Source of the DNA: Roseicella frigidaeris
GTDB taxonomy: Bacteria > Pseudomonadota > Alphaproteobacteria > Acetobacterales > Acetobacteraceae
Assembly (NCBI RefSeq): GCF_003258945.1
Contig: NZ_QLIX01000001.1
Span: forward strand, 496,001 to 560,000
Reading direction: 5' to 3'
DNA length: 64,000 nucleotides
Notes under the pieces: model-generated
What the model was told of the DNA's origin: nothing
Seen by the model: only the letters and a program-made list of their open reading frames with translations
Database searches by the model: none
Shown: piece after piece, positions 1-10,986 of the stretch
How the letters are laid out: each line of letters begins with the position of its first letter
Position numbering within the stretch: the stretch's first letter is position 1
Translations under genes and position numbers: made by a program

Positions 1-857
1 TGACGCTGGCCGACAAGCTGGACCAGCTCGCCGGCTTTTTTGCCGTCGGAGAGAGGCCGACTGGTTCCGGCGATCCGTTTGCACTCCGTCGCGCGGCGCT
101 TGGTGTGATTCGGATTATTCGGGAGAATGGGCTGCGGCTGCGCTTGTTACAGCTCCTCGACAAAGCGGTAGCACCTATCCTTGAAACTCTGGCTCTGGCT
201 GAGACCGAAAAGGCCCGAGAAACGCTAGAAGAGGCTCGCAAGCGCGGCTTGATCGGCGGGTCCATGCTGACAGTAATTCCGGGATCTCCATCGATCAGTC
301 GTGGCACGAGTAGCGAGACATATTTAGCGAAAGCTTGGGATATCTTCGACTTCCTCGCCGAGCGACTCCGCGTCCAGCTCCGTGCCGAGGGCGCCCGGCA
401 CGACATCGTCGCCGCCGTCTTCGGCGCCGCGCCGGATGACGACCTGGTCCGCCTGCTCGCCCGCTCCGACGCGCTCGCCCGCATGCTGGCGACGCCGGAC
501 GGCGCCAACCTGCTGGCCGCCTACAAGCGCGCCGCCAACATCCTGCGGATCGAGAACCGCAAGGATGGGCCGCATGACGGGCCGGTGGAGGCCGTCCGGC
601 TGGTGGCCGGGCCGGAGAAGGCCCTGGCCGCCGCCGTCGCGACGACGCGCGAGGCCGTCGCCGCCGCCCTGGCCGCCGAGGACTTCCTCGGCGCCATGGA
701 GCATCTCGCCACCCTCCGCGCCCCGGTCGATGCCTTCTTCGACGGGGTCGTGGTGAACGATGCGGACCCGGAACTCCGCCGGAACCGCCTGCGTTTGCTG
801 CACTCGCTCTGCGCCGCCATGGATGCGGTCGCGGATGTCTCAAAAATCGAAGGTTGA
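1..857 (+). CDS. glyS: Glycyl-tRNA synthetase beta subunit, 3' part (5' end outside window)
   Basis: The reading frame is open from base 3 to the stop at 855-857, so the true start lies upstream of the window. The first visible residues, ADKLDQLAGFFAVGERPTGS followed by DPFALRRAALGVIRII, are the conserved KMSK-proximal region of bacterial GlyS. LAERLRVQLRAEGARHD opens the C-terminal anticodon-binding region. GlyS pairs with GlyQ to charge tRNA-Gly in the cytosol. ppdK follows 82 nt downstream, a neighbourhood often seen in Rhodospirillales. Odd feature: roughly bases 60-350 are much lower in GC than the rest and use codons such as TTA and AGT, and the encoded stretch around SMLTVIPGSPSISRG does not look like the usual family linker. 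From base 360 on, composition returns to the window norm. Confidence 0.93.
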   Translation, partial: TLADKLDQLAGFFAVGERPTGSGDPFALRRAALGVIRIIRENGLRLRLLQLLDKAVAPILETLALAETEKARETLEEARKRGLIGGSMLTVIPGSPSISRGTSSETYLAKAWDIFDFLAERLRVQLRAEGARHDIVAAVFGAAPDDDLVRLLARSDALARMLATPDGANLLAAYKRAANILRIENRKDGPHDGPVEAVRLVAGPEKALAAAVATTREAVAAALAAEDFLGAMEHLATLRAPVDAFFDGVVVNDADPELRRNRLRLLHSLCAAMDAVADVSKIEG

Positions 858-939
858 CATTGGCCCGGTGTGGTAACGCGCCGTTCATAGATTCCTGTGC
901 CGAACGGCGGCCATCCGGATCGCAAGGGGAACAGTGCCG

Positions 940-3609
<2,670 letters not shown>

Positions 3610-3658
3610 TCCGGGCGGCGCGCCACCGCTGCCTTCTTGCCTGTGAGCCTTGAGGGCG

Positions 3659-3682
3659 GCCCGGACGCCGGCGCGTCCGGGC
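3659..3682 (+). terminator. Terminator-like hairpin after ppdK
   Basis: A perfect 10-bp stem (3659-3668 with 3673-3682) closes a four-base CGGC loop 50 nt downstream of the ppdK stop. No T-run follows, so termination is inferred from structure and position. The rest of the 170-nt gap to the next gene shows nothing else recognisable. Confidence 0.5.
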
Positions 3683-3779
3683 TGCCTTCCGGTCCGGGCG
3701 GCGTCGGCCCGTTCCGGCAGGAGGGCGCAACTGCCCCGCCACGCCCCCCGTTCTCTCCGTCGAAGGACGGGAGATCGTC

Positions 3780-4649
3780 ATGGCACGGCAGGACAGCCCA
3801 TTTCCGCAGCAGCACCAGGACCGGCAGCCGGGCCAGGAAGCGGCCATGCGACCGCAGCCGCAGGACCGCATGGAGCACTGGACGGCGAGCGGCAAGCTGC
3901 AGGGGCGGACCGCCCTCGTCACCGGCGGCGATAGCGGCATCGGCCGCGCCGTCGCCATCGGCTTCGCCAAGGAGGGGGCCGATGTGGCGATCCTCTATCT
4001 CGACGAGCACGAGGATGCCGAGGAGACCAAGCGGCATGTCGAGGCGGCCGGGCGGCGTTGCGTGCTGCTCGCCGGCGATGTCGGGGATGCCGGCTTCGCC
4101 CGCCGGGCGGTGGACCAGGCGGCCGAGGCCCTCGGCGGCCATATCGACATCCTCGTCAACAACGCCGCCGAGCAGCATGTCTGCGAGGATTTCGCCGAGA
4201 TCGAGGAGGCCCAGGTGGAGCGGACTTTCCGCACCAACATCCTCGGCATGTTCTGGGTGACGCGCGCCACGCTGCGGCACATGCCGACCGGCGGGGCGAT
4301 CATCAACACCACCTCCGTCACCGCCTTCCGCGGCAGCCCGCAACTGATCGACTATGCCAGCACCAAAGGCGCGATCCTCGGCTTCACCCGCAGCCTCGCC
4401 GAAGCCCTGTTCGAACAGCGGAAGATCCGGGTGAACGCGGTGGCCCCAGGACCGATCTGGACCCCGTTGATCCCGGCGAGCTTCGACGAGGAGCGCACCG
4501 CGAAGCATGGCCAGGGCGCGCCGATGCAACGCGCCGGGCAGCCGGACGAGGTGGCGCCGAGCTACATCTTCCTCGCCAGCGAGGCCGACAGCAGCTATTT
4601 CAACGGCCAGACCCTGCATCCGAACGGCGGCTCGGTGGTCAATGCCTGA
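3780..4649 (+). CDS. SDR-family oxidoreductase (YghA/YhdF-type, general-stress-like)
   Basis: This is a 289-aa classical short-chain dehydrogenase with a 35-residue Gln/Pro-rich polar N-terminal extension. That extension is typical of the YghA/YhdF/'glucose 1-dehydrogenase-like' subgroup, often annotated as stress-induced. The cofactor motif TGGDSGIGRA sits near residues 48-57, NNAAE follows, and the catalytic Ser-Tyr-Lys set is present (Tyr192 and Lys196 in YASTK). The C-terminal NGQTLHPNGG is a family hallmark. Substrate is unknown. GGGAG at 3769-3773 supports the ATG at 3780. The 3' end overlaps the opposing membrane-protein gene by 11 bp. Confidence 0.9.
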   Translation: MARQDSPFPQQHQDRQPGQEAAMRPQPQDRMEHWTASGKLQGRTALVTGGDSGIGRAVAIGFAKEGADVAILYLDEHEDAEETKRHVEAAGRRCVLLAGDVGDAGFARRAVDQAAEALGGHIDILVNNAAEQHVCEDFAEIEEAQVERTFRTNILGMFWVTRATLRHMPTGGAIINTTSVTAFRGSPQLIDYASTKGAILGFTRSLAEALFEQRKIRVNAVAPGPIWTPLIPASFDEERTAKHGQGAPMQRAGQPDEVAPSYIFLASEADSSYFNGQTLHPNGGSVVNA

Positions 4650-6074
4650 CCGGCGCTGAGCCCCACCTCTGCGGCCCCGGCAGGAAGGGCAGCGCCAGCA
4701 CCCAGAGCGCGGCCGGGAAGATCACCATGCACCGCGCCATCCAGACCGCGTGCAGCGCGCTGTGGTTCAGGAAGACCAGGTACCAGGCGACCAGCAGCAG
4801 CGCCGCGCCCAACGCCGGGCCGGCGCGCGCCGCCTCGCGCCGGAGAGCCGGGATGGCGAGGAGCGCGAGCCCGATCAGGCTGCCGCGGATCAGCAGGCGC
4901 CCCGCCTGCCCGGAGCCGAAGCCCATCTGCCAGTAATAGCCCTGCAGGCGGAAGAGCAGGAAGCGCAGGCGGAACAGCGGCGTCTCGTCGATGCGGTGCA
5001 GGTCGAAGCCGGCCATCGGCGACCAGGCGTGAGGAGCTGCGCCGGCACCTCCGGGACGATCGGCCCGAAGAGCCGATGGCCGAAGGCCTCGGCATCGGCC
5101 GGTTGCAGCGCATCGGGGAAGGCCAGGGCGGCGATCCCGGCTTTCAGCGCGAAGGGCAGCGCCGCCCCGGCGAGGAAGGCACCGAGGCTGCGCAGCGCGC
5201 CGCCCGGCCGCTCGGCCAGGGCCGCGGCCAGCAGCACCAGCCCGGCGCCGAGCGGCAGCCCGCCGGTGAGGAATTCGAACAGCGCGACGCCGCCGCCGAA
5301 GGCCCCGAGCAGCCAGGCCGGCGCCGCGCCCTCGCGTCCGGGGCAGAGCCACAGGGCCCAGAGGAAAAGCGCCAGCACCAGGTCGGACAGCGCATGGCTC
5401 ACCCAGAAGCCGAGGGCCGGCAGGCCATAGCTGGTCAGCAGGAGCAGGCCGAGGCCGGCGAAGCCCGCATCGCGTCGCCAGCGCGCATCGTCGTGCCGCC
5501 GCCGCCGCAGGCTGCGCCAGCCGGCGAGGAGGACAAGGCCGGCCAGGGCGCCGTTCAGCGTGAGGAAGACCGCATCCTGCAGCCCGACCGGCCCGAGGAC
5601 CGGCAGCAGCAGGGCAACCGCGACCCGCTGCCCATGCAGGTAGCGGTGATAGCGCTTGGCCGGTTGCCGCTCCGCGCCGGGGGCCAGCAGTTCGGCCAGC
5701 CGCAGGCAGGGTCCCGCCGTCTCGCCGCCGGCCGGATCCGCCATGGCCAGGGGGAGCAGCGGGGACAGCGCGAGATTGGGCGAGAAGGCCTCTCGCGCCC
5801 GGCCTTCCTCATGCGGCAGGACGAGCATGGCGAAGACCAGGCAGTCATTGCCGTACCAGCGCTGGATCCGCACCACGCCGAGCGGCAGGCCGTGGCTTTC
5901 ATAAAGGACGCCGCTGCCGGCCAGCGGCCGCAGCAGGGCCAGCGCCCGCTCGGGCGGCAGCCCGGCCGCCTGCCAGGAGAGACCCGCGAAGAGCAGGGAG
6001 AGCAGCAGGCTCATCGCGAGCGCGGCAGCCAGGGACCGGGTCCAGGCCCGGAGCGTCGGGGTGATGGCGGGCAC
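4639..6074 (-). pseudogene. Polytopic membrane protein of unknown function, interrupted by a frameshift
   Basis: I do not recognise the family. A hydrophobic N-terminal helix (AALAMSLLLSLLFAGL) is followed by a roughly 110-residue polar segment and then many hydrophobic helices, a topology resembling GT-C-type membrane glycosyltransferases. The likely start is the GTG at 6074. The frame beginning there stays convincing to about FGPIVPEVPAQLL near base 5035. It then runs into Arg/Ser/Cys-rich nonsense, while hydrophobic coding (WSPMAGFDLHRIDETPLF onward, ending at the TGA at 4639-4641) continues in the next frame. The join lies near 5015-5040 and fits loss of one base. This may be a true disruption or a sequencing error. 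ygfZ lies 58 nt upstream on the same strand. Confidence 0.7.
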
Positions 6075-6132
6075 GCGCCAGGCTAGAGCGGAGTCCTCCG
6101 AGCCGAAACGCCCGGCAGGCCCGCCAGGGCGA

Positions 6133-6969
6133 TCAGCCGGCCGCGGCGGGGGCCGGCAGGGCCATCCAGGTCGGGATGCGGGGCTCCAGCCGCGCCTCGC
6201 CGCAGTGCAACGGGCGACCATCCAGCGCCTCGAGCCGCAGCTGCGCGATGCCCTGCCCGTCGCGGCCGGACCGCATCTCGCCGAGCTCGGCCCCGCCCGA
6301 GGTCACCGGCGTGCCGGGGGGCGGCAAGGGGCCGGTCACCGCCACCGGCACCAGCCGGCGCTTCAGCAGCCCGCGATAGCGGGTGCGGGCGGTCAGCTCC
6401 TGGCCCATGTAGCAACCCTTGCTCCAGGAGATGCCGTGCAGCTCGTCGAAGCCGGCCTCCAGCAGGACGGTCTGCTCGGGCACCAGGTCGCGGCTGCCCT
6501 CCGGCAGGCCGAGCGCCAGGCGGTGGCGGTCCCAATCCTCCGGCGTCGCCTCGGCGCCCGGCAGCAAGCCGGGGGCAAGGGCCCGCCAGCCCGCCTCGGC
6601 CAGGCGGGGATCGGGCGCGGCGACCACCCCCGGGCCCATCGGCAGGGGGGCGCCATTCCAGCCGGCATGCACCACGAAGGCGTCGGAGGCGTCCCGCACC
6701 GCCACCCGGGAGCGCAACCGGAAGCGGGAGAGCTTCTGCGCCAGCATCGGCGCCTGGGCGCGCTCGCAGTCGAGCAGCAGCCGGTCCTCGGCGGCGAGGA
6801 GGAAGAAATCGGCGAGCCACTTGCCCTGCGGCGAGAGCAGGGCGGCGAAGACGGCGGTGCCCGGGACGGCCCCGGCCACATCGTTGGAGACGAGGCCCTG
6901 GAGGAAGGCGAGGCGGTCCTCGCCCGCCACCTCCACCACGCCTCGTCCGGGAAGGGCTGCGATCGGCAT
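6133..6969 (-). CDS. ygfZ: Folate-binding protein YgfZ/IbA57-type (Fe-S cluster maintenance)
   Basis: The 278-aa protein has the GcvT-like fold of YgfZ/IbA57, which uses tetrahydrofolate to help assemble or repair certain 4Fe-4S enzymes. The N-terminus MPIAALPGRGVVEVAGEDR leads into the conserved FLQGLVSNDV segment. The family signature around the functional cysteine is intact as SKGCYMGQELTAR. I start it at the ATG at 6969, directly before MPIAAL; further upstream the frame is non-coding in character. The gene is divergent from the glycosyltransferase operon starting at 7114, so the 144-nt gap should hold both promoters, though none is obvious. Confidence 0.92.
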   Translation of the reverse strand: MPIAALPGRGVVEVAGEDRLAFLQGLVSNDVAGAVPGTAVFAALLSPQGKWLADFFLLAAEDRLLLDCERAQAPMLAQKLSRFRLRSRVAVRDASDAFVVHAGWNGAPLPMGPGVVAAPDPRLAEAGWRALAPGLLPGAEATPEDWDRHRLALGLPEGSRDLVPEQTVLLEAGFDELHGISWSKGCYMGQELTARTRYRGLLKRRLVPVAVTGPLPPPGTPVTSGGAELGEMRSGRDGQGIAQLRLEALDGRPLHCGEARLEPRIPTWMALPAPAAAG

Positions 6970-7113
6970 GCGGAAAAGGTGGGCCGGCGGATGCGCCACT
7001 GCAACCTGCGGCGCTGCCTCGGGCCGCACCGGGCAAATTCGCCCGGCAGCCGAGGGTCGGGGCGGCTCCGGGGAGGCGCCGCTCCGGCCGGGACGTGCTA
7101 CAGCCCCGACGCC

Positions 7114-8034
7114 GTGCGAATTCTCTTCATCTCCTCCACCCGGATCGGTGACGCCGTTCTCTCGACCGGGCTGCTGGACCACCTGATCCGGACCTATCCG
7201 CAGGCCAAGCTGGTGGTGGCCTGCGGGCCGGTGGCCGAGGGCGTCTTTGCCCGCATGCCGAACCGGGCCTGGACGATCGTGCTCGCCAAGCGCCGCTACC
7301 GCCTGCACTGGCTGGAGCTCTGGCGGGCGGTGGCGGGCCAGCGCTGGGATATCGTCGTCGATCTGCGCGGCTCGGCCTTCGCCTGGATGGTGCGGGCGCG
7401 CCGGCGCTACGTGCTGCGCGGTGGCCGCCAGCCGGGCCATCGGCTGGCGCATCTCGGCGCCCTGCTGGGGCTCGATCCACCGCCCCTGCCGGTCGCCTGG
7501 TACAATGCCGCCGACCGGGCGCGGGCGGCGGCGCTGCTGCCGGGCGAGGGGGTCTGGATCGCCCTCGGCCCGACCGCCAATTGGGACCGCAAGGTCTGGC
7601 CGGCGGAGCGCTTCGTCGCCCTCTACCGGGCGCTGACGGCACCGGGCGCCCCGCTGGCGGGCGCGCGGGCCGCTATCCTCGGCGGCCCGGGCCCGCAGGA
7701 GCGCGCCATGGCGGCGCCGGTGCTGGCGGCGCTCGGCGAGCGGGCGGTCGATCTGGTCGGCACGCTCTCCCTGCCCGAGGTGGCGGCGGTGCTGGCGCGT
7801 TGCGCCCTCTTCGTCGGCAATGACAGCGGGCTGATGCATCTCTCGGCCGCCACGGGCACGCCGACCCTTGGCCTCTTCGGCCCCTCCCGCGTCGAGGAAT
7901 ACGCCCCGGCCGGCCGGCACGTGGCGACCGCCGTGGCGCCGGACAGCCCGGGCCTCGACAGCATGCCGGGCCTGACGCTGGCGGCGGCGCTCGCCGCCGC
8001 CGAGCGGCTGCTGGCAGCGCAGGTGCCGGCATGA
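7114..8034 (+). CDS. Glycosyltransferase family 9 (heptosyltransferase-like)
   Basis: A 306-aa GT9 protein of the ADP-heptose:LPS heptosyltransferase type. VRILFISSTRIGDAVLST at the N-terminus is the family's opening motif. The C-terminal nucleotide-sugar site GNDSGLMHLSAATGTP lies near residues 234-250, followed by LGLFGPS. It probably transfers a sugar to lipid A-core or a similar surface glycan at the inner face of the cytoplasmic membrane; the actual sugar cannot be read from sequence. The start is a GTG at 7114, placed by homology to the family N-terminus. It is the first gene of a five-gene run and overlaps the next by ATGA. Confidence 0.93.
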   Translation: MRILFISSTRIGDAVLSTGLLDHLIRTYPQAKLVVACGPVAEGVFARMPNRAWTIVLAKRRYRLHWLELWRAVAGQRWDIVVDLRGSAFAWMVRARRRYVLRGGRQPGHRLAHLGALLGLDPPPLPVAWYNAADRARAAALLPGEGVWIALGPTANWDRKVWPAERFVALYRALTAPGAPLAGARAAILGGPGPQERAMAAPVLAALGERAVDLVGTLSLPEVAAVLARCALFVGNDSGLMHLSAATGTPTLGLFGPSRVEEYAPAGRHVATAVAPDSPGLDSMPGLTLAAALAAAERLLAAQVPA

Positions 8035-8858
8035 GCGCCCTGGAGGCGTCGGCCGCGGCGCCGGCGGCCATGCCCCAGGCCGGGCCGCGCGTCTCCGCCC
8101 TGGTGGTCGCCCGCAACGAGGCGGCGCGGCTGCCGGCCTGCCTGGCGAGCCTGCGGCCGGCCGATGAGATCGTCGTGGTGCTCGACCGCAGCACCGATGC
8201 CAGCGCCGACATCGCCCGCGCCGAGGGCGCGCGGCTGCTGGAGGGGGGATGGGAGCTGGAGGGCGAGCGGCGCAATGCCGGCATCGCGGCCTGCAGCGGC
8301 GACTGGATCCTCGAGGTCGATGCCGACGAGCGGGTGCCGCCCGCGCTCTGGGCCGATATCCGCGCCCTCACCGCCCGCTCGGCGCATGGCTTCCACCGCG
8401 TGCGGATCGACAATTACGTCGGCGAGCGGCTGATCCTGCATGGCTGGGGCGGCAGCTTCGGCACCACCCTCAAGCCCATCCTGTTCCGCAAGGGCGCCAA
8501 GCATTGGCGCGGGCAGCGGGTGCATCCCGGCCTCGACTGGATCGGGACCGAGGGCGAGCGCCTCACCGCCCATGGCATCCGGCACGAGGTGGACCGCGAC
8601 ATCTCCGACATGCTGCGCCGGCTCGACCGCTACTCCTCGGCCAAGGCGGCCGACCTGCTGGCGAGCGGGAGGATCGGCTCCCTGCCGGACAATGTCCGAC
8701 GCTGCCTGTCGCGCATCTTCCTCTGCTATGTCCGGCGCCGCGGCTACCGGGAAGGCGGCTGGGGCCTGCTGATCGCGCTCTGCGCCGGGCTTTTCCCGCT
8801 GCTCTCGCATCTCAAGGCGCGGCTGGAGCCGGAGCGGCACCGCCCGGCACCCCCCTGA
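8031..8858 (+). CDS. Glycosyltransferase family 2 (WaaE/KdtX-like)
   Basis: A 275-aa GT-A-fold glycosyltransferase. VSALVVARNEAARLPACLASL opens the domain and the DxD-type metal/nucleotide motif is DADER at about residues 97-101. The overall pattern (short protein, LDRSTDAS, ELEGERRNAG, then HGWGG) resembles the WaaE/KdtX beta-glucosyltransferases that decorate LPS core. A C-terminal hydrophobic stretch (GLLIALCAGLFPLL) may contact the membrane. The start ATG overlaps the stop of the upstream GT9 gene (ATGA), which implies translational coupling. Donor and acceptor are unknown. Confidence 0.92.
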   Translation: MSALEASAAAPAAMPQAGPRVSALVVARNEAARLPACLASLRPADEIVVVLDRSTDASADIARAEGARLLEGGWELEGERRNAGIAACSGDWILEVDADERVPPALWADIRALTARSAHGFHRVRIDNYVGERLILHGWGGSFGTTLKPILFRKGAKHWRGQRVHPGLDWIGTEGERLTAHGIRHEVDRDISDMLRRLDRYSSAKAADLLASGRIGSLPDNVRRCLSRIFLCYVRRRGYREGGWGLLIALCAGLFPLLSHLKARLEPERHRPAPP

Positions 8859-9880
8859 TGCACATCGTCATGGCGACGGACGGGCCCCGCCTCGGCCCCC
8901 TCGACCTGCGGGAACGCCCGGTCGGCGGCGTCGAGACCGCCTTCGCCTTGCTGGCCGAGGCCTTCCGCCGGCGCGGTCATGCGCTGGAGCTGCGGGCCGG
9001 CACGGAGCCCGAGGCCTGCCGCGGCGGCCTCGCCTGGTCGCCGCTCGATCGGGGGCGGCATGGGGCGCCGGCGGCGCTGGTCATCGCCAACCGCTCGCCG
9101 CGCCTCTTCCGGTGGCTGCCGCGCGGCCGGCGGGTGCTCTGGCTGCACAACCCGGCCGGCTATCTGCGCAAGCTGCGCAACCTCCTGCCCCTGCTCGCTC
9201 TTCGGCCGCGGCTGGTGACGCTCGGTCCCAGCCATGCCGCGAGCCTCGGCCCCTGGCTGCCCTTCCGCCCGGTGCAGATCCCGCTCGCCCTGGCGCCGCC
9301 CTTCGATGCCGGGGCGGCGCCGCGGCCGCCCGGACCGCCCATTGCCATCTTCGCCTCCAACCCGCAGCGCGGCCTCGACTGGCTGCTCGATCTCTGGACG
9401 GCGCGCATCCGGCCCCGGGTGCCGGACGCGGAGTTGCACCTCTACACCGGTGCCGCCACCTATGGCGGCGATGCACGCCTCGCCGCCCGTGCGGCACCGG
9501 TGCTGGCGCGCGCCGCCACGCTGGCGGAGGCTGGCGTGCGGATCTTCGACCCCCTCCCGCGCCCCGCCTTGGCGGCGCGCTTCCGCGAGGCCCGCCTCAT
9601 GCTCTACCGCGGCGATACCGGCGAGACCTTCTGCCTGGCCCTGGCCGAGGCGCAGGCGCTGGGGCTGCCGGCGGTCGTCACGCCGCTCGGCGCCGTCGCG
9701 GAGCGCATCGCCGATGGCGAGACCGGCGTGGTGGCGCGGGACGCCACCGGCTTCGCCGCGGCCGCCATCCGCCTGCTGCGCGACGACGCCGCCTGGACGG
9801 CGATGCACCGCGCCGCCCTGGCCCGCGGCCCCGGCCCCTCCTGGGACGAGGTCGCCGCCCGCTTCGAGGCGCTGGCATGA
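8858..9880 (+). CDS. Glycosyltransferase family 4/1 (GT-B fold)
   Basis: A 340-aa GT-B protein. The N-terminal half has RPVGGVETAFALLAEAFRRRGH, where the glycine-rich loop followed by GVE is typical of GT4 enzymes. The C-terminal half has the EX7E-like motif ETFCLALAEAQALGLPAV near residues 255-272, which binds the nucleotide sugar. The segment SNPQRGLDWLLDLW resembles enzymes that scan several sugars in rhamnan or glucan assembly, but I cannot assign a substrate. The ATG shares one base with the stop of the preceding gene (TGATG), and the next gene overlaps by ATGA. Confidence 0.9.
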   Translation: MHIVMATDGPRLGPLDLRERPVGGVETAFALLAEAFRRRGHALELRAGTEPEACRGGLAWSPLDRGRHGAPAALVIANRSPRLFRWLPRGRRVLWLHNPAGYLRKLRNLLPLLALRPRLVTLGPSHAASLGPWLPFRPVQIPLALAPPFDAGAAPRPPGPPIAIFASNPQRGLDWLLDLWTARIRPRVPDAELHLYTGAATYGGDARLAARAAPVLARAATLAEAGVRIFDPLPRPALAARFREARLMLYRGDTGETFCLALAEAQALGLPAVVTPLGAVAERIADGETGVVARDATGFAAAAIRLLRDDAAWTAMHRAALARGPGPSWDEVAARFEALA

Positions 9881-10986
9881 GCCTCGACCTGCCTGTCCTT
9901 GCCCCGGCCCCGCCTGCGGCCGACCGGCCGCTGCGGGTCGCGCATGTGATGGCGGGCGCGCCCATGGGCGGGGCCGAGGCCTTCTACGAACGCCTGACGG
10001 TGGCGCAGCACGCCGCCGGCGAGGCGGTGCTGGCGGTGATCCGGCGGGAGGCGGGCCGCGCCGCCCGGCTCCGGGCCGGCGGGATCGAGCCACAGGAATT
10101 GGCGTTCGGCGGCTATTTCGACCTGCGGACCGGGCCGCGGCTGCGCGACCTGCTGGCGGGCTTCGGGCCGGAGGTGGTGGTGTCCTGGGCGAACCGCGCC
10201 AGCCGCTTCGCCGGCCGCGTCAAGCGCGGCGGCGCGCCCTGGACCCTGGTCGGGCGGCTCGGCGGCTATTACGACCTGAAATACTATCGCCATTGCGACC
10301 ATCTGGTCGGCAATACCCGCGATCTCCGCGACTGGATCATCCGCCAGGGCTGGCCGCCGGAGCGGGCGCATGTCGTGCCGAATTTCGCGCATGACTTCGC
10401 CGGCCTCGCCCCGGCCGAGCTGCCGGCGCCCCCCGGCATGCCGCGGCTGCTGGCGCTCGGCCGGCTGCACACGAACAAGGGCTTCGACGTGCTGCTGCGG
10501 GCCATGGCGCTGCTGCCGGGCGTGCATCTCTCCCTCGCCGGGGAGGGGCCCGAGCGGCCGGCGCTGGAGCGGCTGGCGGGCGAGCTCGGCCTCGCCGACC
10601 GCATCGCCTTCCTCGGCTGGCGCCAGGACACCGGCGCGCTGCTTGCCGCCTGCGACCTCTTCGTCTGCCCCTCGCGGCACGAGCCGCTCGGCAATGTGGT
10701 GCTGGAGGCCTGGTCGGCGGCGCGGCCGGTCGTCGCCGCCGCGGCGCAGGGGCCGGTGGAGCTGATCCGCGAGGGCGAGACGGGGCTGCTCGTCCCGAAG
10801 GAGGAGCCGGCGCCGCTCGCCGCCGCCATCGCCGGGCTGCTGGCCGATCCAACGCGGGCCGCGCGCCTCGCTGCGGCCGGACGCGCGGAATTCGAGCGGG
10901 CGCATGCCGAGGCGCCGGTGCTGGCGCGCTGGCATGAATTCCTCCGCGCGGTCGCCCCGACCGGGACCCTCGGGGGGCTGGGCTGA
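9877..10986 (+). CDS. Glycosyltransferase family 4
   Basis: A 369-aa GT4 enzyme. VAHVMAGAPMGGAEAFYERLT is the donor-side glycine loop. LLALGRLHTNKGFDVLLRAM opens the C-terminal Rossmann half, and HEPLGNVVLEAWSAARPVV is the EX7E nucleotide-sugar motif. The protein probably acts on the cytoplasmic face and adds a sugar to a lipid-linked or core glycan. It is embedded between another GT4 (ATGA overlap upstream) and the asparagine-synthetase gene (one-base TGATG overlap downstream), so all are likely made from one transcript. Confidence 0.93.
   Translation: MSLDLPVLAPAPPAADRPLRVAHVMAGAPMGGAEAFYERLTVAQHAAGEAVLAVIRREAGRAARLRAGGIEPQELAFGGYFDLRTGPRLRDLLAGFGPEVVVSWANRASRFAGRVKRGGAPWTLVGRLGGYYDLKYYRHCDHLVGNTRDLRDWIIRQGWPPERAHVVPNFAHDFAGLAPAELPAPPGMPRLLALGRLHTNKGFDVLLRAMALLPGVHLSLAGEGPERPALERLAGELGLADRIAFLGWRQDTGALLAACDLFVCPSRHEPLGNVVLEAWSAARPVVAAAAQGPVELIREGETGLLVPKEEPAPLAAAIAGLLADPTRAARLAAAGRAEFERAHAEAPVLARWHEFLRAVAPTGTLGGLG

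Noticed and set aside
854-882. Perfect TTGACA before ppdK as a promoter
   Set aside because: No acceptable -10 at 16-18 nt, and the hexamer overlaps the glyS stop codon.
4639-4649. 11-bp convergent overlap as a regulatory antisense signal
   Set aside because: Such overlaps are common in compact genomes, and one partner is broken by a frameshift.
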